Shown here piece after piece: positions 22,169 to 33,175 of a stretch of 64,000 bases of DNA. Source of the stretch: Dolomedes plantarius (Eukaryota; Arthropoda; Arachnida; Araneae; Dolomedidae); NCBI GenBank assembly GCA_907164885.2, contig OU015490.1, positions 12,140,966-12,204,965 on the forward strand, written 5' to 3'. Positions within the stretch are counted from its first letter, which is position 1. The number at the start of each line of letters is the position of its first letter. The position numbers and the translations under genes are program-made. Below the pieces are notes generated by a model that was not told the DNA's origin, made no database searches, and saw nothing but the letters and a program-made list of their open reading frames with translations.

Positions 22169-23080
22169 CAGGGGTATTTTTTTTAAACTAATACTTCTCA
22201 TAGCCATCTGGTGCACGATCTATCAGTCGCAATTCCACCAAAATTGATAGAGGGACTAAGGACGACATGGGAAAGAGTTTCCTTGAGAAAATAAAATTAG
22301 TTCCAAAAGTCGCCGGTAGGCGATGATGTGGCGCTGTTGTTATCGGCACACCCGAAAATTTGCATAAAAGGCAAGTAAAACATCAATATACGAATTCACG
22401 ACTATGTAGTCGACAGCAGCGCCAGTATTTAGGGCTATGGATACCGAAAAATTTGTAAGCAGACAAATGAATAAGAAAGTAATTTCAGTGCAACACCACT
22501 TTATGCAGCAAATTCACTTCTCCCTCCTTCCATGTGATCACAGTCCTTGTGGACGACACATTGCACCCTGAACACTACGTTCTCAACGGCCAAGCGTAAC
22601 ATGCCATTAGGAATGTTCATCAAAGACCGGGATCTGTTGTCCTTTTGGGCCGCCAAGTTTGAGACTCCTCCAAGATACACCTTAGACTTCAAATAATCCC
22701 ACAGAAAATGTCACATAGGTTAGGTCAGAGGAGCAAGGTGGCCGTGCAAGTCGAAAAGAGCGACTGATGATAATTTCTTCTGAAAAGCGAAGGCGCAAGA
22801 GATTCCACACTTTATAGCCCGAAATACTGGTGCTGCTGTCGACTACGTAGTCATGAATTTGCATTTTGGGGTTTTACTTGCTTTTTATGCAAATTCTGGG
22901 GTGCGCCGACAACAACAGCGCCATATCGTCCCGTATCGGCGACTTTTGTAACTTTTTTTTTTCATGGTAACTCTTTCCCATATCGTCCTTAGTCCATCTA
23001 TCAATTTTGGTAGAATTCGGGCTGATACATCGCGCTAGAGATGGCTCTAAGTAGTGTCAGTTTAATAAAAAATCACCCTG
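22169..23080 (-). mobile_element. Second foldback mariner-like element, ~268-bp arms
   Basis: Flanked by TA at 22167-22168 and 23081-23082. The ends read inward CAGGG(G/T)(T/G)ATTTTTT. The arms 22169-22437 and 22813-23080 are inverted copies along their whole length, sharing GCCATCT, CCAAAATTGATAGA, GGACTAAGGACGA, GGCGCTGTTGTT and GTAGTCGACAGCAGC. The 375-bp centre encodes only a mariner-type transposase C-terminus on the minus strand. The plan is the same as at 138-774, with an unrelated arm sequence, so this architecture arose more than once or is recurrently propagated. Confidence 0.87.
22501..22815 (-). pseudogene. Mariner-type transposase, C-terminal remnant
   Basis: Minus-strand translation gives RFSEEIIISRSFRLARPP, then CSSDLTYVTFSVG (a decayed SPDLTPxDFFLWG motif). 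After a one-base shift it continues KSKVYLGGVSNLAAQKDN, MNIPNGMLRLAVENV and a basic/histidine-rich end near 22501. This corresponds to the last ~100 residues of mariner/SETMAR-type transposases. The N-terminal helix-turn-helix and the first two catalytic aspartates are absent. It cannot make an active enzyme. Confidence 0.8.
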
Positions 23081-23082
23081 TA

Positions 23083-23861
23083 TATTAAATGATATGTATA
23101 TATTCTATCCGTAGGTTATACTTTAATCTACATCTAAAATAATTACCATATTTCTCAGAAAAATATTTTTTCAGGCAAATGCATTGTATGTACAAGAAAT
23201 AATCATAAAATTATTTTCTCAAAAAATTGCTGTAAAAAATTAATAATACGTACTTACCAAAATTTAGATAGAAATTGTAGAAACATACTAGATATACATA
23301 TGTACAAAATTTTAGCAATTTGTGACCATTAGTTTTGAAGAAATAGTGCGCATAAGTTTAAAAATAGCAGTTTTTAGAAAAAGTCATTTAAATTTTGTAG
23401 TTTGTACAAATTACTTTACTATTAGCTTTATACATTTGGCCATAAAATTGTCTCTAATTGTAGAATCGACTTCATTTTTTAAAAAAGGATTCCTTACTTT
23501 CCATTATTCAAAATTAAATCATAATTAAAAATTTAGTTTTTTGAAGGTTTTAAGGTGATGTCACCCCCTTAAATAAAAAATGTCTCGACTCAAAGGACAA
23601 CTTTTTGGTTATAACGATTTAAAAAAAACTAGGTAATTGTTAACAAGAAGAAATAATTAAAATTTTACAAACTATTTTGAAAATCGATAAATTGTAGATT
23701 TTGGTTATACGAGTATATCTACTCAGCAAAATAACCGTTAACCAATTGTCTTGGTCACCCTTTACACTTGTTTTGGCCGATATCGTCTAGCAAAATCTTC
23801 ATGTTTAAAAACTATTATATATTTGTACTTCATTTAGGTAAAAATGAACAATCATTAAAGT
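23083..23861. other. AT-rich stretch without recognisable features
   Basis: No supported frame or element terminus. A 68-codon plus-strand frame at 23322-23528 shows no motif. Confidence 0.55.
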
Positions 23862-24297
23862 TGTAAGGTATACACAAGATTCGATTCACAAGAATCGAAC
23901 TTTTGAGTGAATGAATTAAAGAAACTGCTTGAGATATGCTAATTTCGGCATACGCGCTTGGTATAAATACCAAGCAGCTTGATTAAAAAAGAGGTTGAAA
24001 AAGGTTTTGTTACGGTTGATAGATAAGCGAGTTAAGGGAGCTACGGGGAAAGCAGCTCCAGGCGCTATCCTGCGCTAGTGCTTAGGCGGCCCGAAGTTTA
24101 CGTGGCAGTACTGCTGGTTTGACTCTCTGCTGGTTTATGAATATTTGCAATGTGTATTTTTATTGAATGATAATATATATTCCGTACAAGTAGTACGTAT
24201 GCTTATTGCTGTAAAAGCAAATTCTATATGTGCAACGAATTCAATAAACATTGTTTCATGTATAAACTGTGTGTGCATCAAATTCATTTAGAGTGCC
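23862..24297 (+). mobile_element. Solo LTR-like repeat, copy 1
   Basis: Starts TGTAAGGTATACACAAGATT and is matched over most of its length by 63475-63840. It has a TATA box (GGTATAAATACC), a GCAGTACTGC palindrome and the polyadenylation signal CAATAAACATTG near its 3' end, which is an LTR-like arrangement. A perfect hairpin TTCGATTC-ACAA-GAATCGAA lies 18 bp inside the left end. This copy has about 70 bp (near 24010-24065) missing from the other. The 3' boundary (around GAGTGCC) is uncertain because a TG...CA end and target duplication are not clear. No polyprotein lies nearby. Confidence 0.62.
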
Positions 24298-24616
24298 ACT
24301 TCAAATTATATACACCCAAGTCTGGGTAGAAGTGAGCTAATCTCTATAAAGTTTTAAAAAATAGCAGAGTTTCAAAATTAACAGCTTCTTATTAAAACAT
24401 TAAAATTTATAAATTTCACTTAATTTATCAAATTAAAACAGAAAATAAAATTAATAATAAGGTGTGAGCCTTGACTTCAGGTAATGTGTGTACCTTATTT
24501 AACAATCTTATATCATACATTTTCTACCAAAAGTAACTGAAAATATTAAAAATTTGCAGTTATAAAAAATTTAAAGTATAATTTTAAATTAAATAAATCA
24601 GTATGATGAATTGACT

Positions 24617-24905
24617 TCAAAGTGTCCAATAATAATCCATAAAAAATTTACTAGGGGCCCAATCTTGAAAGCCCAGAGGTAAGTTTTTTCGTGCTTCAGC
24701 CCATTTGCTACAATTGTATATACAGTGCTTTATAGTTTGTATATTGCCACACTCACAAAGATCAGTTTTAGCAAAAAATCTGTTTTCATAGACTCCTATA
24801 CATCCAAGCTCAGTTATTGCTTGATTAACAAGGAAATCTGCCGACAGTCTTTTCGTAGAAACTCTAGGGAATACCTCAAATACTTTCCTTCCTACACTGC
24901 TTCTC
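24617..24905 (-). pseudogene. LINE ORF2 C-terminal fragment with CCHC-type motif
   Basis: The minus strand reads GRKVFEVFPRVSTKRLSADF then LVNQAITELGCIGVYENRFF, a zinc-binding segment LCECGNIQTIKHCIYNC, and SKWAEARKNLPLGF before a stop at 24617-24619. The C-x-C...H-x(4)-C pattern followed by a W/R-rich tail is typical of the region after the RNase H domain in Jockey/I-type non-LTR retrotransposon polyproteins. No reverse transcriptase domain is present nearby, so this is a scrap. The frame is open for ~95 codons, so decay after truncation is moderate. Confidence 0.72.
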
Positions 24906-24984
24906 TCCCAATTTTCTTGCCATATATTTATGTATTTATTCTTAATTTTATTCTTAATCTGTTCTTTAGTTAATTTATAATTTC

Positions 24985-25110
24985 CTTTTAAATTGACTAA
25001 CTACCTTAACTACCTTATAACCTTAACTACTTAACCTAATAAGGTAACTAAGGTAATAAGGTAACTTAACCTTATAAGGTAGTTAATACCTTAACTACTT
25101 TAACTACCTT
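24985..25110. repeat. AACTACCTTAT / ATAAGGTAGTT simple and inverted repeats
   Basis: Alternating runs of CCTTAACTA and its complement TAAGGTA, which can fold into hairpins, lie between two oppositely oriented LINE fragments. The motif is not the arthropod telomere repeat (TTAGG). Confidence 0.75.
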
Positions 25111-25265
25111 ATTTCTTTAGCGGTAAACTTACACTGGGTTAAAGCCCACTGTGACATTAATGAAAATGAGATGGTAGACGCAGCAGCTAAACCAGCAGCA
25201 ACACTGAATGAAACCTTACATGTAAAAACAAACCATTCAAAATTACAAAAATTTTGCACTTCATA
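25105..25265 (+). pseudogene. LINE RNase H domain fragment
   Basis: Plus-strand translation gives ISLAVNLHWVKAHCDINENE then MVDAAAKPAATLNETL. The core V-x-L-x-WVKAHxxIxxNExxDxxAK is the signature around the last catalytic histidine and aspartate of RNase H domains in non-LTR retrotransposons. In an intact element this domain lies just upstream of the zinc-binding tail seen at 24617-24905. Here it is in the opposite orientation and on the other side of a palindromic repeat, so the two pieces were rearranged or come from different copies. Confidence 0.72.
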
Positions 25266-25471
25266 CACGGGCGCGCCCGCTGAAGGGTTAATAACGCAAC
25301 TATTCCTTTCGCGGTGTTAGAGCTAATCTTGTGGATGCCTTTAGATTTGTCACATATGACAGTCATATAGTTCTGAAAATGCTGATTACTGTATGTTTCG
25401 CTCAGGCAATGTTTACAAATATGAAGAAATCCCCAGCCGACTCCGCTATAAAATATCAACGTGAGAGATAA

Positions 25472-25865
25472 GAGCTGTTCACACTGAATACGTCAGAGTC
25501 GGAGTTAAAGATACCTTTGGCGGAAGAAAAAAAACTGTTCACAGTGCTTACAGAAAGCAAAAATTTTGACAGAAAGCATTGAGTAAACTTGATTGGTTGA
25601 CGGCCTCAGGTGTTTTTTTTCCTTTACTCGGTGTATTTTTCAGTACAAAGAGCGACTTGTAAGGTAGTTAATACCTTAAATAAATCAGTATGATACTGCT
25701 GTGTGTCCAAAGCAGAAGATTCTTGATATGACCCGTGATTGGTTTAACGTATCACGTGTTATTTTGTCAGTGTTGAAATTGAATCAGTGGTTGATGTCAT
25801 AGAGCAAAGCTATATGATTGGTTAAATTTTTATACTTAATGATCTGGATTCAATGTGAACAGCTC
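25472..25865. mobile_element. MITE-like unit with 18-bp inverted ends
   Basis: GAGCTGTTCACACTGAAT at the left and ATTCAATGTGAACAGCTC at the right are inverted with one mismatch. Inside, TGATTGGTT occurs three times (near 25590, 25736 and 25816). No clear target duplication, no coding frame, superfamily unassigned. It contains AAGGTAGTTAATACCTTAAA then TAAATCAGTATGAT, which joins pieces also found at 25077 and 24596. Confidence 0.65.
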
Positions 25866-25963
25866 CTAAGTCGGTAATTATAGGTAGGACTGACACTTTA
25901 AAAGACGAATGCTTTTGTCAAAAAGAAGATGCCTCTTTCGCTACACATGAGAGGGAAATACAT

Positions 25964-26112
25964 GGCCTGAGGTAGCCTAGAGGCAGCTCGTTGATTTCCG
26001 GACTAGGGGTGCTTAGTTCGAATCCTGAAAGGACCATTAAAATATCTTCGTGTTTAGGCCGTATACACGGACGGGAAAACCGTACACCAGAATGTCCTTA
26101 AGGGTAAAAGGG
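25964..26112 (+). mobile_element. SINE head fragment
   Basis: CCTGAGGTAGCCTAGAGGCA, then TTAGTTCGAATCCTG (good B box), ACCATTAAAATATCTTCGTG, TTAGGCCG, CGGGAAAACCGTACACCAGA and ATGTCCTT. Same family as 20459-20805, 3'-truncated at about 26112, where a different dispersed repeat begins. Confidence 0.82.
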
Positions 26113-26129
26113 ACATTTAAGCTCAGTTT

Positions 26130-26460
26130 TTATTTTTTTGATATTTTAGTTTTATATTCAAAATGATAATAATTAATATTCTTTCCTACTACTTTGCAGA
26201 CAATTAGAATTCACAAATAAGTATTATGGTGGAAGAATAAGACTTGTGTATCACAAAATTCTTCAAAAATGCTAGAATTATTCAAAATGCTCCATGCGGA
26301 ATACTTTTCTTCTGATTCCTTCTGAATTTCTCAGGATTGTTAATTGAAGTGTTTTCCACAAATTTGTGAATGATTATTTGAAACCACAAATGTTTTTCAA
26401 ATTTATAGACCATGAAATAAAGTGAAAACACAAATAAAACAAAAGGCAGATTTAAAAATA
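26130..26460. repeat. Dispersed AT-rich repeat, copy 1
   Basis: Matches 62985-63345 in the same orientation, through AAAATGATAATAATTAATAT, GGAAGAATAAG, TTCAAAATGCTCC, CTTCTGATT.CTTCT and ATTTATAGACCA.GAAAT.AA. The copies are well diverged, with indels. No termini or coding potential recognised. Confidence 0.78.
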
Positions 26461-28960
26461 ATTATTTATGGCTTTACAGTCATACAAAAAAAATATCATT
26501 GTACGATTATGTTTATATACAAGTACGATAAACTTAAATAAAAGAAAATTAAGATTTTTTTTTAAAATCATAAATTAAAATGATTTGCTTTCACAAGCAT
26601 AGCGTTAACAAAAGTACTATAAGAAATATGAAAATAAATTAGTCCCCCCAAGAAATGAATGTAGATTTATTGATCTTTTCGATAAAACATAGCATTTATT
26701 GATTATTTCTTGAATATCTTACAAAATATGAAACAAATACTCCTACTTAAAGCACATATTGAACTGCATTTTTTCTACAATATGAAAATAAAACTTTCTT
26801 ATTTGCATTGACATTTAAGATTATATATTCACATGGGATATCAGAATGGGATTCCATTTACGTAAAATCATAAACGACATACGTAAAATCAAAAAACATA
26901 TATAGCGATAGAGATTGCTTTTTCAGCGAAGATGACCTAGATTTGATGAAAAAACATAGTTTAAAGAAGCTCTTTAGAAGTGTTTTTAAAGTAAAATTCT
27001 TAGAGTCGGATTTGAATAAAATTAAAATTCAATAAGGTACTTGTTTAGAAAATAGAAAATTCATAGTATAAGAAGTTTTCTGTTGAATTTCTTTTATTCT
27101 CAGAACATTCAAAACAAATAAAATATATATATTATTTTAATTATGCATCTTTCTTACAAATATATATTTAAAACTAAGATTATAAGCTACTTAGCAAGAG
27201 ACAAAATGTCTTATATCATTCAACGACTAAAAATTAAAATTTAATAAAATCTGTTGAAAAGTCAATATTTTTCCCATTATTTATCCCACAAATTACGGGA
27301 ATGAGAAAAAAGGAAATACACGGCAATACATAAAAGTTATGATAAGGCAAAGGATGGCTTTAGTTTACCATGTAACATAGATAACATTCTTAGCAAAAAG
27401 TAATAATTTTCTAGAAAGTAATTAGTAAGTAAATAACAACTAAATAAATGCTTATAGTTTTTGAGAGATATGTTGTTCTAACATAATATATGTACCTCTA
27501 GTATGTCCTATTGCCATGTATATTTTTGGACCAATAAAAAATATTTTATTTACGGAATATCTATCATTAAAAAATTTTGGAGAAATAATTAGTTTGTGGT
27601 TTAAGACGACAAAAAGAAAAAAGTAAAGCTAGTTAAAATTTCAAAGACTGTTTTTTTTGCAAACAATTTAGCAAATTCATAAAAAAACTTTCCATAATTA
27701 TTTTGGTTCACATTAGATTTTGCGAAACAGTTTTCACTTTCTTTAACTACATTTTTAGAGATCTACTGAAATCGGGCATTTCAAAAATCTTTATACTTCC
27801 TCTAAATACTTTATACTTCCACCATAAACTAGTCGTATGCAAGAGAGTCCTGCACCTTTGTACAGCATGATGTCCTGGCTACGGCATTTGTTTTAGTATT
27901 AAAAATAATAATTTGACATAATGTAATAAATTTTTACAACATTTGTTTTTTTATGTCATGTGTAAAACCCAAACTACAAACAGCAGTGGAAGCGAGTGCA
28001 GATACCGATAAAATTAGCTCTAAATATTATGCCAAAATAATCATTTGTAGATGATCTGTAACGTAAATTTTATTGTATTTAGGTATAATATGACCTACGG
28101 GCTATTTAACAGTGATTTTCCTGCATATCGTGCTACCAATCCCTCCATGGAAATGTATTAGTGCTTTTTACTGTTCTTAATAATCTATAATGTAGTTATC
28201 AAACAGGTTAATATATTTTTATTAAATAAAATATCGTTAGAATTAATATAATTTAGCACTTCATAAAAATTACCTTTGTGAAATTGTCACACAAAAGTAA
28301 TTTATTAATTGCGTATGTTAATATACATTGGCTACACATTTCTTAAAAAATTACTCCCAATTCCATAACTTAACATAAAACATTAGATGAAATGTGGAAA
28401 CGACACTAGTTGTCTGTAAATGCCTACTCAATCATATCCGTATATTTCTAGTGTTATTTAAACTTCAGGAATACTTTTAGAACTATTAATAAAAAAATTT
28501 CAATTAAAAATTTGGGAGATATTTATCGGAGAGTACGTGCATATTTGGCTGTGAAATTTGTTTTCCTGCAGTTGATTTATAAAGCATTCACGGCTGATAT
28601 AGATAAAAATCGTTTACGGGAAACAGTTGCCAAAATCATACCACTTAAGAAATTATATATGACGTTGAGAACTGGTATGTTTGTTTAAGAAACTAATTTT
28701 ACTTAATAATAGAATGACATTTTATCTAAACAATTTGAAACAGTAAATGCATTTGTAAACATTTCTTGTTTACATACATGCCCCAGTTTGAAATTGACCT
28801 AAAAGTACAATTTTGGCAATCAGTATCCAAAATCGTACTGGTTGGTTTACAAAATTGTACCTGTTTTCTGTTTCGAAGTAATAATACCTAAATACTGGAG
28901 AAATTATATATTTATAAAAATTAAGTACATTTAGGGCAATAATAAGCATTGATGTTTTTT
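26461..28960. other. 2.5-kb AT-rich stretch without recognisable features
   Basis: No tRNA-like box, element terminus, long repeat or supported frame was found. The composition is strongly A/T with short homopolymers. Confidence 0.55.
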
Positions 28961-28974
28961 TTCGCATCATGTCT

Positions 28975-29295
28975 TCAAATTTTACATCCGAAACATTGAA
29001 TCATGTTTTCGAGACGCAATTCTTCCCGTGAAAAGCAGAACCATTCCTCTTCATTTGTTGATTCAGGAATATTCAAAGGTTCACTTGTTGAAGCTTTGTT
29101 TGTACCGTTTATACACCTTTGCGATTTTCTTTTGGGTTAGTTCTCTTTTGTTTTGATTTTAATATTTGAGCTTGCTTTTTCTGATCTACCAACGTGGATT
29201 CTAATAAAAAACAATCCAATTTATCCAGAAAATCTCTACTGGCGAGCACCGTTGCTTTTGAAGCAGTTTTGGTTTATGAGGCACTGTGGAAATTG
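28975..29295 (-). pseudogene. Possible pogo/Tigger-type transposase C-terminus
   Basis: In two minus-strand frames: SKATVLASRDFLDKLDCFLL then LVDQKKQAQILKSKQKR, NPKENRKGV and a stop, followed by SEPLNIPESTNEEEWFCFSR then EELRLENMIQCFGCKI and a stop at 28975. A basic linker followed by WFC...MIQC..C resembles the degenerate zinc-knuckle/PHD-like tail (WFC..C....W..C..C..W.H..C) of pogo-superfamily transposases, with at least one cysteine replaced. The catalytic domain is missing. The assignment is tentative; it could also be a decayed host exon. Confidence 0.42.
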
Positions 29296-29489
29296 GAGAA
29301 ATTTTCTCAGTATGCATTTTTAAAACAGAATATCCATTAGCAATTTATTATTAGATATTGCCACAGTAAACTTTGTAGGAATATCCTAAGAAATCAAAGT
29401 AATTTAAGCTAAAAATTTTACATCAGTCTCACCTGTTTTTAATAAGTAGATGGGAACAGCCCAGAAACATGTGTTCTTACACCATCTTG

Positions 29490-29745
<256 letters not shown>

Positions 29746-29811
29746 ATTAAATCATAGCTATAGTTAATTATATTAATGAGCGTTAAACAGTAAAATTATA
29801 TTAAAGTCCCA

Positions 29812-30087
29812 GTGTGTTTTCAAATTCAGGAAGTGACTGTGCTTCGCAGCGAGAAATTCAGGGTCATTCGCTCGCACACACGCGTATCTTACATAATCAT
29901 CGGATGTTCGAAGGGGCTCTGTAAGAGAGCCTACGCCTATGTGACTTATATAACGGAAGAGAAAGAAATTACGCAGTTCGGGGAAATCTTTGATAGAGTC
30001 AAGACGCGCGTCTGTCGCGTGGGCTGTGAGATGATGGAAAATGGCGATTTAGCTGGATTAATTGGGTATTTTATTACTGTTAAATAA
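29812..30087 (+). CDS. Unassigned 91-codon open frame
   Basis: Apparent start MCFQIQEVTVLRSEKF and end GDLAGLIGYFITVK, with AATAAA overlapping the stop region at about 30086-30092. The segment is GC-richer than its surroundings and lacks the homopolymer content of most chance frames here. It contains five cysteines and alternating basic and hydrophobic blocks. I recognise no domain and it matches no transposase motif that I know. It could be a terminal exon of a host gene, a mobile-element fragment or chance. No splice site or promoter was established. Confidence 0.25.
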   Translation: MCFQIQEVTVLRSEKFRVIRSHTRVSYIIIGCSKGLCKRAYAYVTYITEEKEITQFGEIFDRVKTRVCRVGCEMMENGDLAGLIGYFITVK

Positions 30088-30198
30088 TAAAGAGGTGTTT
30101 AAAAGTTAATTCAGTAATAGTTCTTCCACCGGCCTACTGTTTGATGACTGCATTTAGAGTAATTAGTGTGTCTAGATGGGTGCACGGCGATAAGGTCG

Positions 30199-31050
30199 TG
30201 ACATATATATAACAGTTCCGTAACTGACTGACTGACATATAACGCACAGACCAAACCGCTGGACCTAAAGGGATGAAATTTTGCATGGCGATTCTTCTAA
30301 TAGTGCAGGGATGCACTAAGCGATATTTAAAAATATTCCTCTTAGATTTTTTAAATTAAATTTTTAATCTGTTTTTGTAACATTCTGTAAAATTAAAATA
30401 ATAATCCAAAGGTTATAAAATTTATATCACGAGAAATAGCATAAAAATTCTTTAAAATGAAATCTTTATCTCCATTTTCTGATTTTTTGTGAATTTTTAA
30501 AGAATAATTTTTAGAATTTAATTTATTAAATGCTGATCACGTGATTTCTTTTATTTTTGTAATACTTTAAACTAATTTTGCGTCATGTGCATAACAACGA
30601 AGTAGACAAAAAATGTTTTTCTTTTTTCTAGCTAATGCGGCAGACGATTGGACATTATCCAAAAAAATATTAAAATATGGTAAAAGAAACGTTCCTAAAT
30701 GTGTACTATATTCTTTAGTATGTTCCTAAAGTATGTTTAGGAACATTCTTTAGTATGTTCCTAAATGTGTACTATATTCTTTAATATGTTCTATGAGATT
30801 TAATTTGAATATTTTCTTCTTCATTATTTTGCCTATGAAAATATCCGTTACGATTTTTTATAAATATATTTTTTCGTTTTTTTACATCAATTGCATGCAT
30901 TGATCGTTGTATTGATTATATATATATATATATATATTATATTTGGCATTAATTGCTTACATTGACCGTTGTATTTAATTTGAATGCACTCCTTTTCGTT
31001 TATATTTTTTCGTTTTTTTACATCAATTGCATGCATTGATCGTTGTATTG

Positions 31051-31120
<70 letters not shown>

Positions 31121-31196
31121 TTGGCATTAATTGCTTACATTGACCGTTGTATTTAATTTGAATGCACTCCTTTGCGAAGGCCGGGTTTTCAGCTAG
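30199..31196 (+). mobile_element. Helitron-like element A, internally duplicated
   Basis: Related throughout to 31490-32280: TTCCGTAACTGACTGACTGA near the start, CGCACAGACCAAACCGCTGG, GATGAAATTTTGCATGGCGA, GCGGCAGACGATTGGACATT, and the 3' end CCGGGTTTTCAGCTAG followed by T. The expected TCTATATATATAAA start is degraded (GTGACATATATATAA). A segment of about 135 bp (30866-31000) is repeated at 31001-31175, with the TA tract inside the second copy expanded. No helicase frame is visible, so the element is non-autonomous. Confidence 0.65.
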
Positions 31197-31489
31197 TGTA
31201 GATATAAATGACTCAGCTTTTAAGATTTTTTATTAGATATTGCCACAGTGAAATACTAAGAGAAAAGTGGATGTGGTATGATTTAGGAGACTGGAAACTT
31301 TCCCCTATAAATTAAATTTATAAACGTGTTTTATGTGGCTAAGAAGAGTTGATCTCAATTTATGTTCACATATCCTTTGGTAGTAATGGAGAAGTGAGCA
31401 TCGTGAGTGAGCATCGTGATAATGGAGAAGTGACCATTAAACTGAAAATAGTTTCCTAGAGTCGTATTTTTGTCATAGCACAATGTTTA

Positions 31490-32280
31490 TCTATATATAT
31501 AAAACACTTCCGTAACTGACTGACTGACTGACTGACCGACTGACTGATATACAATGCACAGACCAAACCGCTTTACATAAAGGGCTGAAATTTTGCATGG
31601 CGATTCTTCTTATACTGTAGGGGTGCACTAAGAAAGTTTTTTGAAAATTCTTCTTAGGTTTTTTAAAATTAAATTTTTAATCTGTTTTAGTAACTTTTTT
31701 TAAGTTTGCATTTAAAATAATAATTTGAGGATTATAAAATTTATATCACGAGAAAGATCATAAAAATTCCTTTAAAATGAATTTGTTTTCGAATCTTTAC
31801 CTCCATTTTCTGATTTGATAAATTTTTAAAGATTAATCCTTAGAATTTAATTTATTAAATGCTGGTCACGTGATTTCTTTATCTGGTACTTTAAATTAAT
31901 TTATCGTCACGTGCATGATAGTGAAATAGACAAAAAAAAATTTCTTGCTAATGCGGCAGACGATTGGACATTATCCAAAAAAATATTAAAATAGAGTAAA
32001 AGATATGTTCCTGAAACTGAACTATATTAATTGTACTATATTCTTTAGTATCTTCCACTAGATTTAATTTGAATATTTTCTCCTACATTATTTTGTATAT
32101 AAAAATATACCTTATGATTTTTTTATAAATATATTTTTTCGTTTTTTTTCATGAATTGCATACATTGATCGTTGTATTTATTATAAATATATTTATACAT
32201 ATTTTTGTCATTAATTGCATACATGGACCGTTGTATTTAATTTGAATGTACTCCGTAGCGAAGTGCGGGTTTTCAGCTAG
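31490..32280 (+). mobile_element. Helitron-like element B, complete ends
   Basis: Starts TCTATATATATAAAACACTT preceded by A and ends GGTTTTCAGCTAG followed by T, the A^TC...CTAG^T arrangement of Helitrons without target duplication. It is 791 bp. After the start it carries TGACTGACTGACTGACTGAC repeats. The first 16 bases equal those of the minus-strand element 5471-6187, although the interiors differ. The 3' hairpin is weak. Classification rests on termini and target site. Confidence 0.7.
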
Positions 32281-32954
32281 TTGTTTATAAAAGGCAAAAT
32301 GCCAAACACCATTTTCCAGGTCAGAGCTTAACAGATTATACGTACGAACAGTTCATCACAGGATTCAGCATACATGTAATAAGATAATTGATATATTTCA
32401 TGGTGATATTTCATATTCTCATTTGTTTATGGCAAGTGAACTTATTCCGTGGCTTCAATCCTAAGATCCATGTGCATAAAACAAACAAATTCACAGCGGT
32501 TAATTAGAAAAGTAAACGACGGGGAATGCTAATGCAGTGGATTAGATGAGAGATACCTAAAACCCGGCAAGAATAGATCACAGTAAACATTTTCAAATAA
32601 CATGACGAAAATGAAATATTGTTTCGCAGAATTTCGTTGCCTCCGAGGCTTAATTATAGCCCTTGAAATTTAACGACAAAATTATGAGTTGTGTACAAGA
32701 TGTTCTCATCTATATTATCTGATCATCACAGGCGAGAAAATTATTTGACGGAAGTCTTGGGAATATTTAAACCTGGTTTAACAGTCTTAGCAACTGACTA
32801 GACTTTACTTGCGAATAAAATAGTTATTCACAGAGAATTTATTAGATTGTGAAGAAATTGTAAAGATATGCTTCTCAAATCACATCTTATTAATAATTAA
32901 AATGTTGTTCTTAATAACATTTTATTTCAGTCAGTTGTGCTAATAAATTCTTCA
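32281..32954. other. Unclassified stretch
   Basis: No gene, repeat or terminus recognised. Confidence 0.5.
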
Positions 32955-33175
32955 CAAGTAATATATTTTCTCGGGAAAATATTATTAAAATATAATCATT
33001 CCCAAAACACAGTTCCAGAATTAAAGTACTTATTATTAACAATGCCGGATAAAGAGTAATATATATTTTGCCAAGTAATATATTTTCTCGGGAAAATATT
33101 ATTAAAATATAATCATTCCCAAAACACAGTTCCAGAATTAAAGAAATTATTATTAACAATGCCGGATAAAGAGTG
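32955..33175. repeat. Recent 117-bp tandem duplication
   Basis: Units 32955-33071 and 33072-33175 are nearly identical (CAAGTAATATATTTTCTCGG, ATTCCCAAAACACAGTTCCA, ACAATGCCGGATAAAGAGT), with a few substitutions. A minus-strand frame repeats the same peptide in each unit, but this follows from the duplication and is not evidence of coding. Confidence 0.95.

Noticed and set aside
25000..25110. Interstitial telomere repeats
   Set aside because: The motif is CCTTAACTA/TAAGGTA, not TTAGG or TTAGGG.
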